A DNA stretch of 64,000 nt from an uncultured Collinsella sp. (GCA_902475245.1 CABRYP010000004.1:18844-82843); one strand, 5' to 3'. Counted from the stretch's first letter, positions 25,399-35,666 are shown. Made by a program: numbers and translations. Notes: a model not told the origin generated them from the sequence alone.

Positions 25399-26922
25399 AT
25401 GCCGTGCACAACGATTTTGGTTGGTAAGAACGCGAGCTACGACGGGTCGACGCTGGTTGCCCGCAACGAGGACTCGTCCAACGGGGTGTTTGAGCCCAAG
25501 CGCATGCGTGTTGTGCACCCCGACGAGCAGCCGCGTGTCTACACGAGCGTTTTGAGCCACCTGACCGTTGAGCTGCCCGATAATCCCATGCGTTATACAA
25601 GCGTCCCCGACGTTGTCCCGGGTCATGGCATTTGGGCCGAGGCCGGCTTCAACGAGCTCAACGTTGGCATGTCCGCAACCGAGACGCTTACCACCAACGA
25701 GCGCGTCCGCGGCGCCGATCCGCTCGTGGACTACGTGCCCGCCAAGGGTAACGAGGGCGAGGACGGCTATGTTCCGGCGCAGCCCGGTGGCCTGGGCGAG
25801 GAGGATATGGTGACCCTGGTGCTGCCGTATGCCAAGTCCGCACGCGGCGGCGTGCGTATCCTGGGCGACCTGCTCGAGCGCTACGGCACCTACGAGAACA
25901 ACGGCATCGCCTTTAGCGACGTTGACGAGATCTGGTGGCTCGAGACCATCGGCGGCCACCACTGGATCGCCAAGCGCGTGCCCGACGACGCCTATGTGAC
26001 CATGCCCAACCAACTGGGTATCGACAGCTTTGACCTGGACGATGCCGAGGGCGCCCAAGCCGACCACATGTGCTCCGCCGACCTGCGCTCCTGGATGGCC
26101 GAGTGGCATCTGGACCTGACGCTGGGCGTCGAGGGCGACGGTCCCGCCGCGGTCTTTAACCCGCGCGAGGCCTTTGGCTCGCACAGCGACAGCGACCACG
26201 TCTACAACACGCCGCGTGCCTGGTATATGCAGCGCTGTCTCAACCCCAGCGATGTGTGGGACGGTCCCGAGGCCGACTACACGCCCGAGAGCGACGATAT
26301 CCCCTGGAGCCGCGTGCCCGAGCGCAAGGTGACCATCGAGGACATCAAGTACGTGCTTTCGAGCCACTACCAGGGCACGGAGTACGACTGCTACGGCAGC
26401 AAGGGCACGCCCGCCACGCGCGGTGCCTATCGTCCCATCGGCATTAACCGCAACAGCCAGCTCGCCGTGCTGCAGCTGCGCCCCTATGCGCAGCCGGCGT
26501 ATCGCGCCGTGCAGTGGATGGCGTTTGGCTCCAACTCGTTTAACGCGCTCGTGCCGCTGTACGCCAATGTCGAAACCATGCCCGAGTACTATGCCGACAC
26601 GCAGGCTCGCGTGACGTCCGAGAATTTCTATTGGGCAAATCGCCTGATCGGCGCCTTGGCCGATGTTCGCTTCCATGAGTGCGGTCGCGCGGTTGAGGAT
26701 TATCAGGAGAAGGTCGGCGGCATGGGCCACAAGCAGATTCACGACGTTGACGCTGTCGTGACCGCGCTGCCCGAGGCCGAGGTGCCCGCCGAGCTCGCCC
26801 GCGCCAACGAAGAGTTTGCCGAGCGCGTGCGGGTGGAGACCGATGCTCTGTTGGGCAAGGTACTCTACACCACGAGCTGCGCCATGAAGAACTCCTTCGC
26901 GATGAACGACAACGTGAGGTAA
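25399..26922 (+). CDS. pepD: C69-family dipeptidase (PepD-like)
   Basis: An N-terminal nucleophile hydrolase of peptidase family C69, which cleaves dipeptides. The N-terminus MPCTTILVGKNASYDGSTLVARNED (split: MPCTTILVGKNASYDG, STLVARNED) matches PepD enzymes, with Cys3 as the predicted nucleophile. Other family segments are GIWAEAGFNELNVGMSATE (split: GIWAEAGFNE, NVGMSATE), EIWWLETIGGHHW and YRAVQWMAFG. The 507-residue length is typical. Two ATGs are near: 25399 is chosen because AAGGAGG at 25386-25392 has 6-base spacing to it, whereas 25393 directly abuts the Shine-Dalgarno. No signal peptide, so it is cytoplasmic. It has its own terminator-like hairpin downstream. Confidence 0.9.
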   Translation: MPCTTILVGKNASYDGSTLVARNEDSSNGVFEPKRMRVVHPDEQPRVYTSVLSHLTVELPDNPMRYTSVPDVVPGHGIWAEAGFNELNVGMSATETLTTNERVRGADPLVDYVPAKGNEGEDGYVPAQPGGLGEEDMVTLVLPYAKSARGGVRILGDLLERYGTYENNGIAFSDVDEIWWLETIGGHHWIAKRVPDDAYVTMPNQLGIDSFDLDDAEGAQADHMCSADLRSWMAEWHLDLTLGVEGDGPAAVFNPREAFGSHSDSDHVYNTPRAWYMQRCLNPSDVWDGPEADYTPESDDIPWSRVPERKVTIEDIKYVLSSHYQGTEYDCYGSKGTPATRGAYRPIGINRNSQLAVLQLRPYAQPAYRAVQWMAFGSNSFNALVPLYANVETMPEYYADTQARVTSENFYWANRLIGALADVRFHECGRAVEDYQEKVGGMGHKQIHDVDAVVTALPEAEVPAELARANEEFAERVRVETDALLGKVLYTTSCAMKNSFAMNDNVR

Positions 26923-26943
26923 AGACGGCCTTGCGGCGAACGA

Positions 26944-26985
26944 GCGGGACAAACGCCGTCAAAGGCTTTGCCCCGCTCGATTTCT
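26944..26985 (+). terminator. probable terminator of the C69 dipeptidase gene
   Basis: GAGCGGG pairs with CCCGCTC across a long loop and is followed by GATTTCTAT. The stem is GC-rich but the T-run is short. Confidence 0.45.
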
Positions 26986-27070
26986 ATCCCGGCGATAAAA
27001 CGATTTTGTGTCGTTCACCCAATCTTGGGTACAAGAAGGCCAATGCAGTTGTTCATGATTGGAGCCAACC

Positions 27071-27487
27071 ATGGTTATGAAATTCGATCAGCTTGTTAAC
27101 GGTGCCATCAACGTGGGCTTCGGTGCCGCCGCCGTTGCCGTCGAGGGCGGCAAGAAGGTCCTCGACGACCTCAATACCAAGGGTGAGCAGGTGCGCAAGG
27201 ACGCCGGCACTCCCGATATCGCCCGCAGCGTGTCCGACATGTTCGAGCAGGCCGGCGGCACCATCTCCGACCTGACCGAGCGCCTGGGCATGCAGGGCGA
27301 GACTGCGGCACAGCGCGTGCTCGACGAGCTCATCCTGGCCCGCGTCCGCGTTATGACCGCCCCCGAGCGCACGGCCTTCCTGGCCCATGTACGCGACATC
27401 GTCGATTCGGTCGAGGACAACGTGACCTCGGTGCCCGTCGAGTCCGTTGAGCCCGACGATGCAGAGGACACCGAAGAGGCCGAGTAG
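27071..27487 (+). CDS. phasin-like/coiled-coil small protein linked to UbiB kinase
   Basis: A 138-residue protein, mostly helical: a Gly/Ala-rich start (VNGAINVGFGAAAVAVEGGKKV, split: VNGAINVGF, AAAVAVEGGKKV), a central helix (DIARSVSDMFEQAGGTISDLTERLG, split: DIARSVSDMFEQ, TISDLTERLG), and an acidic tail. The pattern resembles polyhydroxyalkanoate granule/phasin-related small proteins that often sit next to ABC1/UbiB kinase genes. The start is the ATG at 27071 with TTGGAG 6 bases upstream; two further ATGs are close. The stop is 8 bases from the kinase start, so they are one operon. Function is inferred only from context. Confidence 0.65.
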   Translation: MVMKFDQLVNGAINVGFGAAAVAVEGGKKVLDDLNTKGEQVRKDAGTPDIARSVSDMFEQAGGTISDLTERLGMQGETAAQRVLDELILARVRVMTAPERTAFLAHVRDIVDSVEDNVTSVPVESVEPDDAEDTEEAE

Positions 27488-27495
27488 CAGCGCAG

Positions 27496-29259
27496 ATGGC
27501 AGATTCCACCACCGATTACAACAATCTAGATCCCTTGGGTGACGAGACGGCGGTTGTCGACGAGGTCGATGCCGCCGTCTCGGGCGCTCGCAAGAAGCCG
27601 CGCGCTGTCGATATGGTGCCCGAGGAGCCCGACGCGATGGCGCCGGACGAGGAATACCAGCTCACGCCGGCGGGCCGCCGCGAGCGCATCGGGCAGATCG
27701 TTCGCCTGATCAAAAAGTACCGCGTGTGGGATAACCTTACGCCGGTTCGCCTGCGCCGCCTGCTCGAAGAGCTCGGCCCCATGTTCGTTAAAATGGGGCA
27801 GATTCTGGCTAACCGTTCCGAGATTTTGCCGCAGCGGTTTTGCGACGAGCTGCGTCGCCTGCGCTCCGACGTAGAGCCGGTGCCGTATGAGGTAGTGCTC
27901 CGCTGTCTGGAAGAGGAGTACGGCCAGCGCCTGGGGCAGATGTTCGACGCGATCGACCCCAACCCGCTCGGTAGCGCGTCGCTCGCGCAGGTACACCGCG
28001 CCCGCCTGGTGACCGGCGAGGACGTGGCCGTTAAGGTGCAGCGCCCCGGCGCGCAACAGGTCATGGCGCAGGACATCGACATCATTCGCTCGGTGGTGCG
28101 CATCGTTTCCAAGTTTGTCAACACCGATCAGTTTGTTGACCTGCACGGCGTGGTCGAGGAGCTGTGGACCTCGTTTCGCGAGGAGACCAACTTTTTGGCC
28201 GAGGCCAAAAACCTCAACGATTTCTACGACTTCCACAAAAGCGTGCACGGCGTGTCGTGCCCCAAGTCCTACCTGGACCTTTGCACCGAGCACGTCGTGG
28301 TCATGGACTACATTGACGGCATCTCGATTGCCGATCCCGAGCGCCTGGTGGCTGAGGGCTATGACCTGGAAAAGATCGGCTCGGCGATTGTCGAGGACTA
28401 CTCGACGCAGGTGCTCGACGACGGCTTTTTCCATGCCGACCCGCATGCGGGAAACATCATCCTCAAGGACGGCATCGTCTACTTTATCGACCTGGGCATG
28501 GTCGGGCGCATGTCGAGTCACGACCGCGGTATCGTCAAGGACATGATTTTCGCCGTGGCCGAGGGTGACGTGCCCAAGCTCAAGGATTCGCTCATGCGCT
28601 TTGCCGTGACGCGCGGCGATTCGGCCGAGCTCGACCATTCGGCCTTTTTGTCCGACTTGGACTTTATCGTCGCCGACTTTGCGGGGCTCGATCTTAAGGA
28701 TCTTGATATCGGCGAGTTTTTGACCTCGCTGCTAAACCTGGCGCGCAAAAACGACGTTGAGCTGCCGAGCGTGGTGACGATGTTCGCGCGCGGCATGGTG
28801 ACACTCGAGGGCCTGCTGACCGAGTACATGCCCAACGTCAACATGATCCAGATCATCCAGACGCATATCAAAAACGAGAAGAGTACCTACGCACGCATGC
28901 GCGACATGAGTCGCGATTTCGCGGCGAGTAGCTACCGAGCGGCAAAGGGTTCGCTCGAAGCGGCTGAGTATCTGGGCCTGGCGTCGCGAATGCTCACGCG
29001 CGGTCAGCTCAAGCTGAACTTGCAGCTCATGAGTAGCGACAAGGCGCTGCGTCAGATAGGCGGCATCGTCGACCGCATGTCAATGGCCATTGTCATCGCC
29101 GGTCTGTTTATCGGTTCCTCGGTGGTCTACTATGCGCGCATCGAGCCTGTTGTGCTCGGTATTCCGATCATCGGCTTTGTTGGCTATGTGAGCGCGCTGG
29201 TTTTGGCGCTCATGCTGGGCCGCAATATCTGGCGCAACAGTCACGGCGGCAAGCACTAG
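27496..29259 (+). CDS. ABC1/UbiB (AarF) family atypical kinase
   Basis: The 587-residue protein belongs to the UbiB/ABC1 atypical kinase family, which supports isoprenoid-quinone or lipid metabolism at membranes. Visible signatures: the KxGQ motif (FVKMGQILANRSE, near residue 98), GSASLAQVH in place of the usual alanine-rich loop, the nucleotide lysine in VAVKVQRPG, FFHADPHAGN with the catalytic Asp and Asn, and DLGMVG for the metal Asp. Two hydrophobic helices at the C-terminus (MAIVIAGLFIGSSVVYY and PIIGFVGYVSALVLALMLG) anchor it in the membrane. The N-terminal 50 residues are acidic and unstructured. The gene directly follows the phasin-like gene. The target lipid in this anaerobe is unknown. 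Confidence 0.9.
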   Translation: MADSTTDYNNLDPLGDETAVVDEVDAAVSGARKKPRAVDMVPEEPDAMAPDEEYQLTPAGRRERIGQIVRLIKKYRVWDNLTPVRLRRLLEELGPMFVKMGQILANRSEILPQRFCDELRRLRSDVEPVPYEVVLRCLEEEYGQRLGQMFDAIDPNPLGSASLAQVHRARLVTGEDVAVKVQRPGAQQVMAQDIDIIRSVVRIVSKFVNTDQFVDLHGVVEELWTSFREETNFLAEAKNLNDFYDFHKSVHGVSCPKSYLDLCTEHVVVMDYIDGISIADPERLVAEGYDLEKIGSAIVEDYSTQVLDDGFFHADPHAGNIILKDGIVYFIDLGMVGRMSSHDRGIVKDMIFAVAEGDVPKLKDSLMRFAVTRGDSAELDHSAFLSDLDFIVADFAGLDLKDLDIGEFLTSLLNLARKNDVELPSVVTMFARGMVTLEGLLTEYMPNVNMIQIIQTHIKNEKSTYARMRDMSRDFAASSYRAAKGSLEAAEYLGLASRMLTRGQLKLNLQLMSSDKALRQIGGIVDRMSMAIVIAGLFIGSSVVYYARIEPVVLGIPIIGFVGYVSALVLALMLGRNIWRNSHGGKH

Positions 29260-29368
29260 CGTAGCTGCACGGTGTCTTGTCCCACGGCGCCCTTCCATAC
29301 CCAACTCTTTCCTATCGCAAACAATAGCTTTTACCTTGGGCTTCGCCTGCGTACGGGGCCCTTTTGCG

Positions 29369-29377
29369 TGATACCAT
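29369..29377 (+). promoter_or_regulatory. extended -10 promoter for the cobalamin riboswitch transcript
   Basis: TGA followed by TACCAT gives an extended -10 about 25 bases before the conserved riboswitch core. A related TACCATAC string occurs at 55029. Confidence 0.4.
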
Positions 29378-29399
29378 ACTGACAGTAATAATCAATGGC

Positions 29400-29575
29400 C
29401 TAGATGGTGGTGCGGAGACGCACGAATGCGTGGTTTTCCTGCGCATTTGGGAGAATCGGGGTGCAAGTCCCCGGCTGTACCAGTAACCGTAATTCCTCTT
29501 GGCTCGGGATGCTCGCGTCGCAGATCGGACGACGTACCCGAGCCGTTAAGGTTAAGTCGGATCGCCTCCCATCTT
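29400..29575 (+). promoter_or_regulatory. cobalamin (B12) riboswitch
   Basis: The core GGGAGAATCGGGGTGCAAGT followed by CCCCGGCTGTACCAGTAACC (29450-29489) matches the cobalamin-riboswitch consensus. It is followed by the long P-stem GGCTCGGG.../CCCGAGCC (29510-29544) and the B12-box-like AAGTCGGATCGCC at 29554-29566. The CCTCCC at 29565-29570 can pair with GGAGGG at 29618-29623 just upstream of the gene start, so ligand-dependent masking of translation initiation is plausible. The next gene is the 2009-residue DUF4430 surface protein. Confidence 0.85.
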
Positions 29576-29636
29576 GCATGCGGCTGCGGCGTATGCCGCC
29601 GGTGTGCATAGGGCTCTGGAGGGAAGGGGGACCCCG

Positions 29637-32600
29637 ATGGGGGAACTCGAGCGCAGCATGCGCGATGACGTGGGGCAGCCTCAGGGCAACGCTCCAAGTA
29701 CAGACAATGGGGGACAAATGGATATGTTTGAGGACGAGCGCAAGCGCGCCTCGTTGCGTCGCCATGGGGCGATCGCGCGCGGCGTAGCCAAGCGCGGCCT
29801 GGTGGCATTCCTGGCCTTCGCGATGGCCTTTGGCACCACACCGGCCCAGCTGTGGGCCGATGGCGCCGAGGGCATTGCCGAGGCCGTGGCTCAGGCCACA
29901 ACGCCGAGCGAGGGCGCGCAGGCCACGGACGGTGCTGCAGATACTACCGCGGCTGCTGCCGACGCAAACGATTCGGCTGCAGGTGGCTCCTCCGAAACTG
30001 GGGATACGGGTTCGGCCGCGCCTGACAACGTGAGCGATGATGCATCGGACGACCCCGCTGCGTCAGACCCTGCTTCGGCCACCCCGGCGAGCGAGGCGTC
30101 TGACACCACCGCCGAGACCGGTGACGCGACTGCGGTGGCCAGCGAGCCCAGTGTTGCCAAGGCCGCGTCTCGTGCCGCTGATACGTTTTCCTCGAATAAT
30201 GGTGTCAGCGTCGGAAAAAGCCAGTCGCCTTCTCGTTGGGCTGGCTCTAACTTCACCGCTTTTATCCAGAGCAATACTACGCTCTATGCGAATGTTTGGA
30301 CTTCGTCCAGCAAGCGCGCCAGCGCTTCGGGCTGCACCTATCAGTGGCTTGCTGCCGACATCAGCAACAAGAGCGATGCGGACAATTCCGCATTTGTTCC
30401 TGTCGAGGGCCAGACGGGCGCATCGATCGTTTTGGACGATGCCCTGCGTACTCAGCTTAACGGCAAGTGCCTGCGCGTACGCATTACCGATGCAAGCGGT
30501 AACGTCATCTACGGCCCGACCAAGGGCGCCAACAACCAAAAGCTGACGGCGACGAACACCATCAAGGCACCCGTTCCTACCAAGACGGCCCTGGATGCAA
30601 AGTCTTATGTCCTCATCCAGTCTTCGGCAGACGATTCGAGCTCGTATTCGTCCGTCAAGGCCGAGATACTGAACCCTGGCACTACACTTTGGGCGAATGC
30701 CTACGACGGCGAAGCGGTCCCCAATAAGCGTATTGCGGCGCAGGGTGGCTGGACCTATCAGTGGCTTGCGTCCGATACGCGCGATGCCGAGGACTCTGCC
30801 TATCAGGTGATTCCCGGTCAGACCGGCCAGTCGCTAACGATTACGGACGAACTCGCCTCGCAGCTTGCGGGCAAGTACATTCGCGTTAAGGTTGTCGGCG
30901 ATGGCCAGGAGCTGTACGGTCCGAGCAGCTCTTTCGGGACGCCCGCGTCTGTTGGCTACAATACGCCGGGTCCTGTTGCCGCGAGTGACCAGATCGCGTT
31001 AGGCCACATCGTTCTCGCCTATAACGGCGCCGAATTTGGCGACGATTATGAGAACGTCCCCAACGCTAACGTCGGTGACACGATTAAGGCTGCCGCCTAC
31101 TACCTTAACTACGACACGCCGGCTGACCTCTATGGCTCCGACAAGGTCGATTTTTCTTGGTGGGTGGCCGATTCTGCTGACGGCACGTTCGAGCAGGTTG
31201 CAACTGGTGATACCTTCACGGTTACCAAGGAGTGCGCGAACCGCTACCTCAAGGTGGTCGCTAAGGCCAAGAAGGGTATCCCCGGCTCCGATAGCTGTGA
31301 GACCAAGGCGGGCCGCATTCTGCCCAAGGGCGCGACGACGCTCGATTCAGTTGCATTTACCAATGCGAGCAAGGGCGCCAAGGACACTGGCTCTACGATT
31401 GAGGCGTGCGCCTACAAGGCGGTCGATTACTCGTCTGAGCCGGTTACCGAGGGCGTTACCTACACGTGGCGTTGGTCCTCTGTCGACCCGTCTTCCTCTG
31501 CGTTTGATGCGAAGACCGACTGGCATGTGGCCGAGGGCAAAACCGACAGCAGCTTTACGATTCCCGATGACTACGCCAAGCGCTGGGTGAGCGTGTCGGC
31601 CACTGCGGGCGATAACACCGTAGAGGCGACTACTGCTGTGGCCGTTAAGGCCGCAGGCTCGCACGAGCTGTTCCTGGCGTATCTCAAAAAGATCGTCGGC
31701 GATCAGAGCGATGACGCCAAGTTTGTCTACAAGAGTGGCGAAAAGATCGGTGTTACTGCATTCGAGAAGACGTCTGCAGGAACAAAGGGTGCCGAGCTTA
31801 CATCTGATCAACTGACGTATACGTGGCAGATTGCCGATAGCGCCCAGGGTCCGTTCACGACGCTGACGGATGAGAACGCGCACAGGCCGTCGTTCGTAAT
31901 TTCGCAAAAGTACGTCGGCAAGTACCTCAAGTGCATCGTCGACGGTGGCTACAACACCGACTATGCCTCCACGCGTTATGCCATCGTCAAGGGCGAAGAT
32001 GCCAAGGCGTATACCCTGACATCGGTTAATGTCGCTTCGAGCGGCAACCTTGCACAGGTCGGCGGAACGCTTACCCCTACTGCCAATTACATGGCAACGG
32101 GCGATTGGGGCGATTACGAGACGGCACTCCCCGAGGGCTCCCTCGTCGATTACCGCTGGTATCTCGCCGATGACGCTGAGGGCACAAATGCCCACGAGCT
32201 GTTTGGCGCCGACGAAACGACCGGCGCGATCACGCTTCCCGCCTCGGCTGAGGGCAAATACGCCTATGTCGTGGCAAACGCCGGCAACAACGATGTCAAG
32301 AGCACCGCTTGGCTCGTTAATTCTTCCGACGAAAAGTCTCTTTCCGTTAACGTCAGGGTTGTAGGCGTAAGCAAGCACGATGTCGGTCAGTCCTATGACC
32401 TTGTGGACTGGGTGCCGACGGCCTCGTTTGAGTGGTCGAGTACCCAAAAAATGTCTGCCTGGGACATCTTTGCCAAGGTGCTTGACGACGCCGGCTATAG
32501 CTATAGCACGGACGGCGGCGTTCCCTATTCGGTTACGAACCCCGATAAGTCCCAGACGCTCGCGATGGAAAACACGGCGTCCGGCTATAAGTACTGGCGT

Positions 32601-35600
32601 TTTGATATTAATGGCAAGGCTGCCAACTCTTATGCCACGGGCTACTACCCGAGCGATGGCGACACGCTCGAGCTCGTGTACGAGGATCCCACGGGCACGG
32701 TTTCCACGCAGGTTTCCGCGACGTGTTCGGTCGTCGGCACCGACGCTAAGGGTGCTCAGCAGACCTGGGCCGCCGCTCAGAGCATTACGCTGAAGAAGGG
32801 CTCGACCGCGGCCGACCTCTCCGAGCAGCTCTTCAAGCAGACCGGCCTCAAGGCGGACTACGACCCCAACGGCTCCTGGGGCTGGGCGCTCAATTCGATC
32901 ACGTCGCCCTTCGACTCCGGCCGCACGCTCGCCTACGACCCGACGACCGAAGCGTACTGGCAGCTGTTCATCAACGGCAAGTCCTCCATGGTCGGCGCCG
33001 GCGGCTACACGCTCAAGGCCGGCGACTCCGTCGTCTGGTACTACTCGAAGTACAACGACCCCGCTCCTGCCGATCAGCTTTCGGTAAGCTGCACCGTTAT
33101 CGGCCAGGATGCTTCGGGCGCCCGGCAGACGTGGGCACAGCCTACGACAGCTCTCGTGGACGAGGGAACAACAGCTGCTGACCTTTCCGAGCAGATCTTT
33201 AAAAAGTCTGGCATTGGCGCCAAAACGGGGGAGAGCTCGTTTGGCTGGTATCTCGAGTCGCTGACCTCGCCGTTCGAAAAGAACGTGACCCTCTCGAGCG
33301 AGAAGGTTGACGAAAACACCTGGAAATATTGGCAGTTCTTTGTCAATGGCAAGCCTGTTGATGTTGGTGCGGGCGCCTATACGCTTAAGGCAAGCGACGA
33401 GATTGCTTGGGTCTATGGCTCCGACGGCACCATGCCTGGTCAGGTCTCCGTTTCGATGGAGATCATCGGCAAGAAGGACGATAAGGCTCAGCGCTGGACT
33501 GATCCTTCGATGCAGGTGTTTGTCGAGGGCGCGACGATCAAGGATGCCTCTGCTGCCTACTTCGATGCCGTTGGCGTCAAGTCCAAGATGTACGACCAAT
33601 TTGGTTATTGGGGCGTTCACACTCTTGTCTCTCCGCTTGATGGCACCGAGCTGTCGGGTGCTTGGTCGTTCTTTGTCAACGGCGTTCCTGGGTCTCAGCT
33701 CGATAGCGACTATGTGCTCAAGTCGGGTGACAAGATCGTCTGGGCTTATGCTGCTGGCGATACCGTTCCTAATCCCGATGAAGTCGTAGTTGATCCGAGC
33801 GCTTCGCGCCCGACCGATTGGAAAGCCGACTGGAGCGGCAATTCCAATGCGGTGGTCGAGAACGTGTCCACGCCTACGGGCGCGCTGGCAAGCTCTTGGA
33901 CGTTTGATTGGAAGGCCTATTCGGGCGCCACGTACCCCAACGCGAGCGAGCCGATTGTCGTAAACGGCAATGTGTATCTCGCCGTCAACAAGCGCCTGCT
34001 TAAGATCGATGCCGAGTCGGGCAAGGTGCTGGCCGAGTCGAATCTTAAGACTGCGATTGGCTACACGACGCGTCCGATTTATACGAACGGCTTGGTCATC
34101 GTCCCGCTCGATGGCGGTGCGGTCCAGGCTCTGACGGCCGATACGCTCACGACGGTTTGGGTTACCGACCCTGTGAGCAAAACTGCTCAGTCGAATTCTC
34201 AGCTGACGGTCGATGGCAACTATCTCTATGTCGGCACCGTTGATGTCGACTATGGTAAGGGCGTGTATAACAACGGCCATCTGACGCGCATCAATATCCT
34301 GACCGGTGCCGTTTCCTGGCAGCACGTCAACGCCGATGAGGGTTATTACTGGACGGGCGCTACCGTGGGTGACGGCTTTATTCTGGTTCCCACCAGCGCC
34401 GGTACCGTTGAGATGCTCAGCAAGTCTTCGGGCGCTGTGCTTGGAAGCGTTTCCGTTGGGGCTATCGTTAACTCCTCCTGTGTGCTCTCCGCCGACGGTA
34501 GCCATGCTTATCTGATTTCGCGCGATGGCAAGCTGCACGTTTTGGCGATTTCTGACGGTAGTTCGCGTGATGCGGATGCCGCTTCGCGCATTTCCGAAGA
34601 GCGCGTCGTCGACCTGGGTCTTACGGGATGCGCCTGCATGCCTACGCTGTATGGCAACAAGCTGATTGTCGGCGGCGAGGTTTCCGGTGGCTCTGCGCTG
34701 GCGATTGTCGACCTTGATAATGACTTTGCTACGACGTTGGTTTCGTCTGCTGATGGCTCCGCGCTTCCCATCGGCGGCATCAAGGGTGCACCGCTCGTGA
34801 GCGCCCAGGCAGATGGCACGTATGTCTACTTCACGGTTAACTACGGTGCGACTTCCGACTATGTGAACTACACCTCGGGCGGCGGTGTCTATCGCTACAA
34901 GCTGGGTGACGCGCAGGCGACCGGTGCGTTTAGCGCAACGGGACACAACAACTACTGCGACTCGCCGATTGCCTGCGACGCCAAGGGCAACCTCTACTAC
35001 ATCAACGATTCCGGCACGTTGTTCAAGCTGAATGGTGGCGTTAAGGTCTCGTTCGAGACTGGCGAGGGTTCCAAGGTCGATTTCCAGACTACGGCCGACG
35101 GCAAGCTGGTTAAGCCTGCCGATCCGACGCGTGAGGGCTACACCTTCGGTGGCTGGTACACCGATGAGGCTTGCACGGAGGCGTATGACTTCAGCACGCC
35201 GGTGACGGCCGATATGACGCTGTATGCCAAGTGGACCAAGAACGCCGTTAACCCTGACGGCAATGGCGGTTCTGGCTCTAACGGTGGCAGCGGCTCCGGC
35301 ACTGGTGCTGGTACCGGCGCGGGCACTGGCTCCGGCTCGAAGGGTGGCGCTGTCGCCCCGGGTCAGAAGCCGGTGACCAAGACGACGGTGTCGACCAAGA
35401 GCGGGACCAAGGACAACAAGTCCGACAAGAAGGACTCCGACAAGTCCGACAAGAAGGACGAGAAGAAGTCTGACAAGAAGGACGGCAAGTCCGACAAGGC
35501 ATCCGCTTCCACGACCACTGCCAAGAAGTCCACTGAGGCTTCCGCGCAGGAGTCTGGCCTCAACCCGCTCGCTATTGTCGGCATCGCGGCCGGCGTGATC

Positions 35601-35666
35601 GGCCTCGCGCTCATCGCCGTCTTCATGCTGACCAAGCGCGGCAAGGGTGACGGTAATGCCCGATAA
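29637..35666 (+). CDS. giant surface protein: Ig-like repeats, four DUF4430 modules, beta-propeller, InlB repeat
   Basis: A 2009-residue exported protein. N-terminal signal/anchor segment (RGLVAFLAFAMAFGTTPAQL, about 53-72), then a Thr/Ala/Asp-rich stretch. About six repeats follow of a beta-sandwich unit of the form YQWLA...GQTG..L......G..LRV (180-900). Next come four tandem DUF4430 domains (about 900-1020, 1021-1145, 1146-1265, 1266-1380), recognisable by W.FFVNG....Y.LK.GD.I.W.Y. A PQQ-type beta-propeller (1390-1790) and an InlB-type repeat (GYTFGGWYTDEAC...TLYAKW) follow. A Gly/Ser then Lys/Asp-rich spacer leads to a C-terminal membrane helix (LAIVGIAAGVIGLALIAVFM). DUF4430 is related to the C-terminal domain of transcobalamin/intrinsic factor. 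With the B12 riboswitch upstream, corrinoid binding at the cell surface is inferred. The start at 29637 has AAGGGGG; an alternative ATG is at 29718. Confidence 0.8.
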   Translation: MGELERSMRDDVGQPQGNAPSTDNGGQMDMFEDERKRASLRRHGAIARGVAKRGLVAFLAFAMAFGTTPAQLWADGAEGIAEAVAQATTPSEGAQATDGAADTTAAAADANDSAAGGSSETGDTGSAAPDNVSDDASDDPAASDPASATPASEASDTTAETGDATAVASEPSVAKAASRAADTFSSNNGVSVGKSQSPSRWAGSNFTAFIQSNTTLYANVWTSSSKRASASGCTYQWLAADISNKSDADNSAFVPVEGQTGASIVLDDALRTQLNGKCLRVRITDASGNVIYGPTKGANNQKLTATNTIKAPVPTKTALDAKSYVLIQSSADDSSSYSSVKAEILNPGTTLWANAYDGEAVPNKRIAAQGGWTYQWLASDTRDAEDSAYQVIPGQTGQSLTITDELASQLAGKYIRVKVVGDGQELYGPSSSFGTPASVGYNTPGPVAASDQIALGHIVLAYNGAEFGDDYENVPNANVGDTIKAAAYYLNYDTPADLYGSDKVDFSWWVADSADGTFEQVATGDTFTVTKECANRYLKVVAKAKKGIPGSDSCETKAGRILPKGATTLDSVAFTNASKGAKDTGSTIEACAYKAVDYSSEPVTEGVTYTWRWSSVDPSSSAFDAKTDWHVAEGKTDSSFTIPDDYAKRWVSVSATAGDNTVEATTAVAVKAAGSHELFLAYLKKIVGDQSDDAKFVYKSGEKIGVTAFEKTSAGTKGAELTSDQLTYTWQIADSAQGPFTTLTDENAHRPSFVISQKYVGKYLKCIVDGGYNTDYASTRYAIVKGEDAKAYTLTSVNVASSGNLAQVGGTLTPTANYMATGDWGDYETALPEGSLVDYRWYLADDAEGTNAHELFGADETTGAITLPASAEGKYAYVVANAGNNDVKSTAWLVNSSDEKSLSVNVRVVGVSKHDVGQSYDLVDWVPTASFEWSSTQKMSAWDIFAKVLDDAGYSYSTDGGVPYSVTNPDKSQTLAMENTASGYKYWRFDINGKAANSYATGYYPSDGDTLELVYEDPTGTVSTQVSATCSVVGTDAKGAQQTWAAAQSITLKKGSTAADLSEQLFKQTGLKADYDPNGSWGWALNSITSPFDSGRTLAYDPTTEAYWQLFINGKSSMVGAGGYTLKAGDSVVWYYSKYNDPAPADQLSVSCTVIGQDASGARQTWAQPTTALVDEGTTAADLSEQIFKKSGIGAKTGESSFGWYLESLTSPFEKNVTLSSEKVDENTWKYWQFFVNGKPVDVGAGAYTLKASDEIAWVYGSDGTMPGQVSVSMEIIGKKDDKAQRWTDPSMQVFVEGATIKDASAAYFDAVGVKSKMYDQFGYWGVHTLVSPLDGTELSGAWSFFVNGVPGSQLDSDYVLKSGDKIVWAYAAGDTVPNPDEVVVDPSASRPTDWKADWSGNSNAVVENVSTPTGALASSWTFDWKAYSGATYPNASEPIVVNGNVYLAVNKRLLKIDAESGKVLAESNLKTAIGYTTRPIYTNGLVIVPLDGGAVQALTADTLTTVWVTDPVSKTAQSNSQLTVDGNYLYVGTVDVDYGKGVYNNGHLTRINILTGAVSWQHVNADEGYYWTGATVGDGFILVPTSAGTVEMLSKSSGAVLGSVSVGAIVNSSCVLSADGSHAYLISRDGKLHVLAISDGSSRDADAASRISEERVVDLGLTGCACMPTLYGNKLIVGGEVSGGSALAIVDLDNDFATTLVSSADGSALPIGGIKGAPLVSAQADGTYVYFTVNYGATSDYVNYTSGGGVYRYKLGDAQATGAFSATGHNNYCDSPIACDAKGNLYYINDSGTLFKLNGGVKVSFETGEGSKVDFQTTADGKLVKPADPTREGYTFGGWYTDEACTEAYDFSTPVTADMTLYAKWTKNAVNPDGNGGSGSNGGSGSGTGAGTGAGTGSGSKGGAVAPGQKPVTKTTVSTKSGTKDNKSDKKDSDKSDKKDEKKSDKKDGKSDKASASTTTAKKSTEASAQESGLNPLAIVGIAAGVIGLALIAVFMLTKRGKGDGNAR

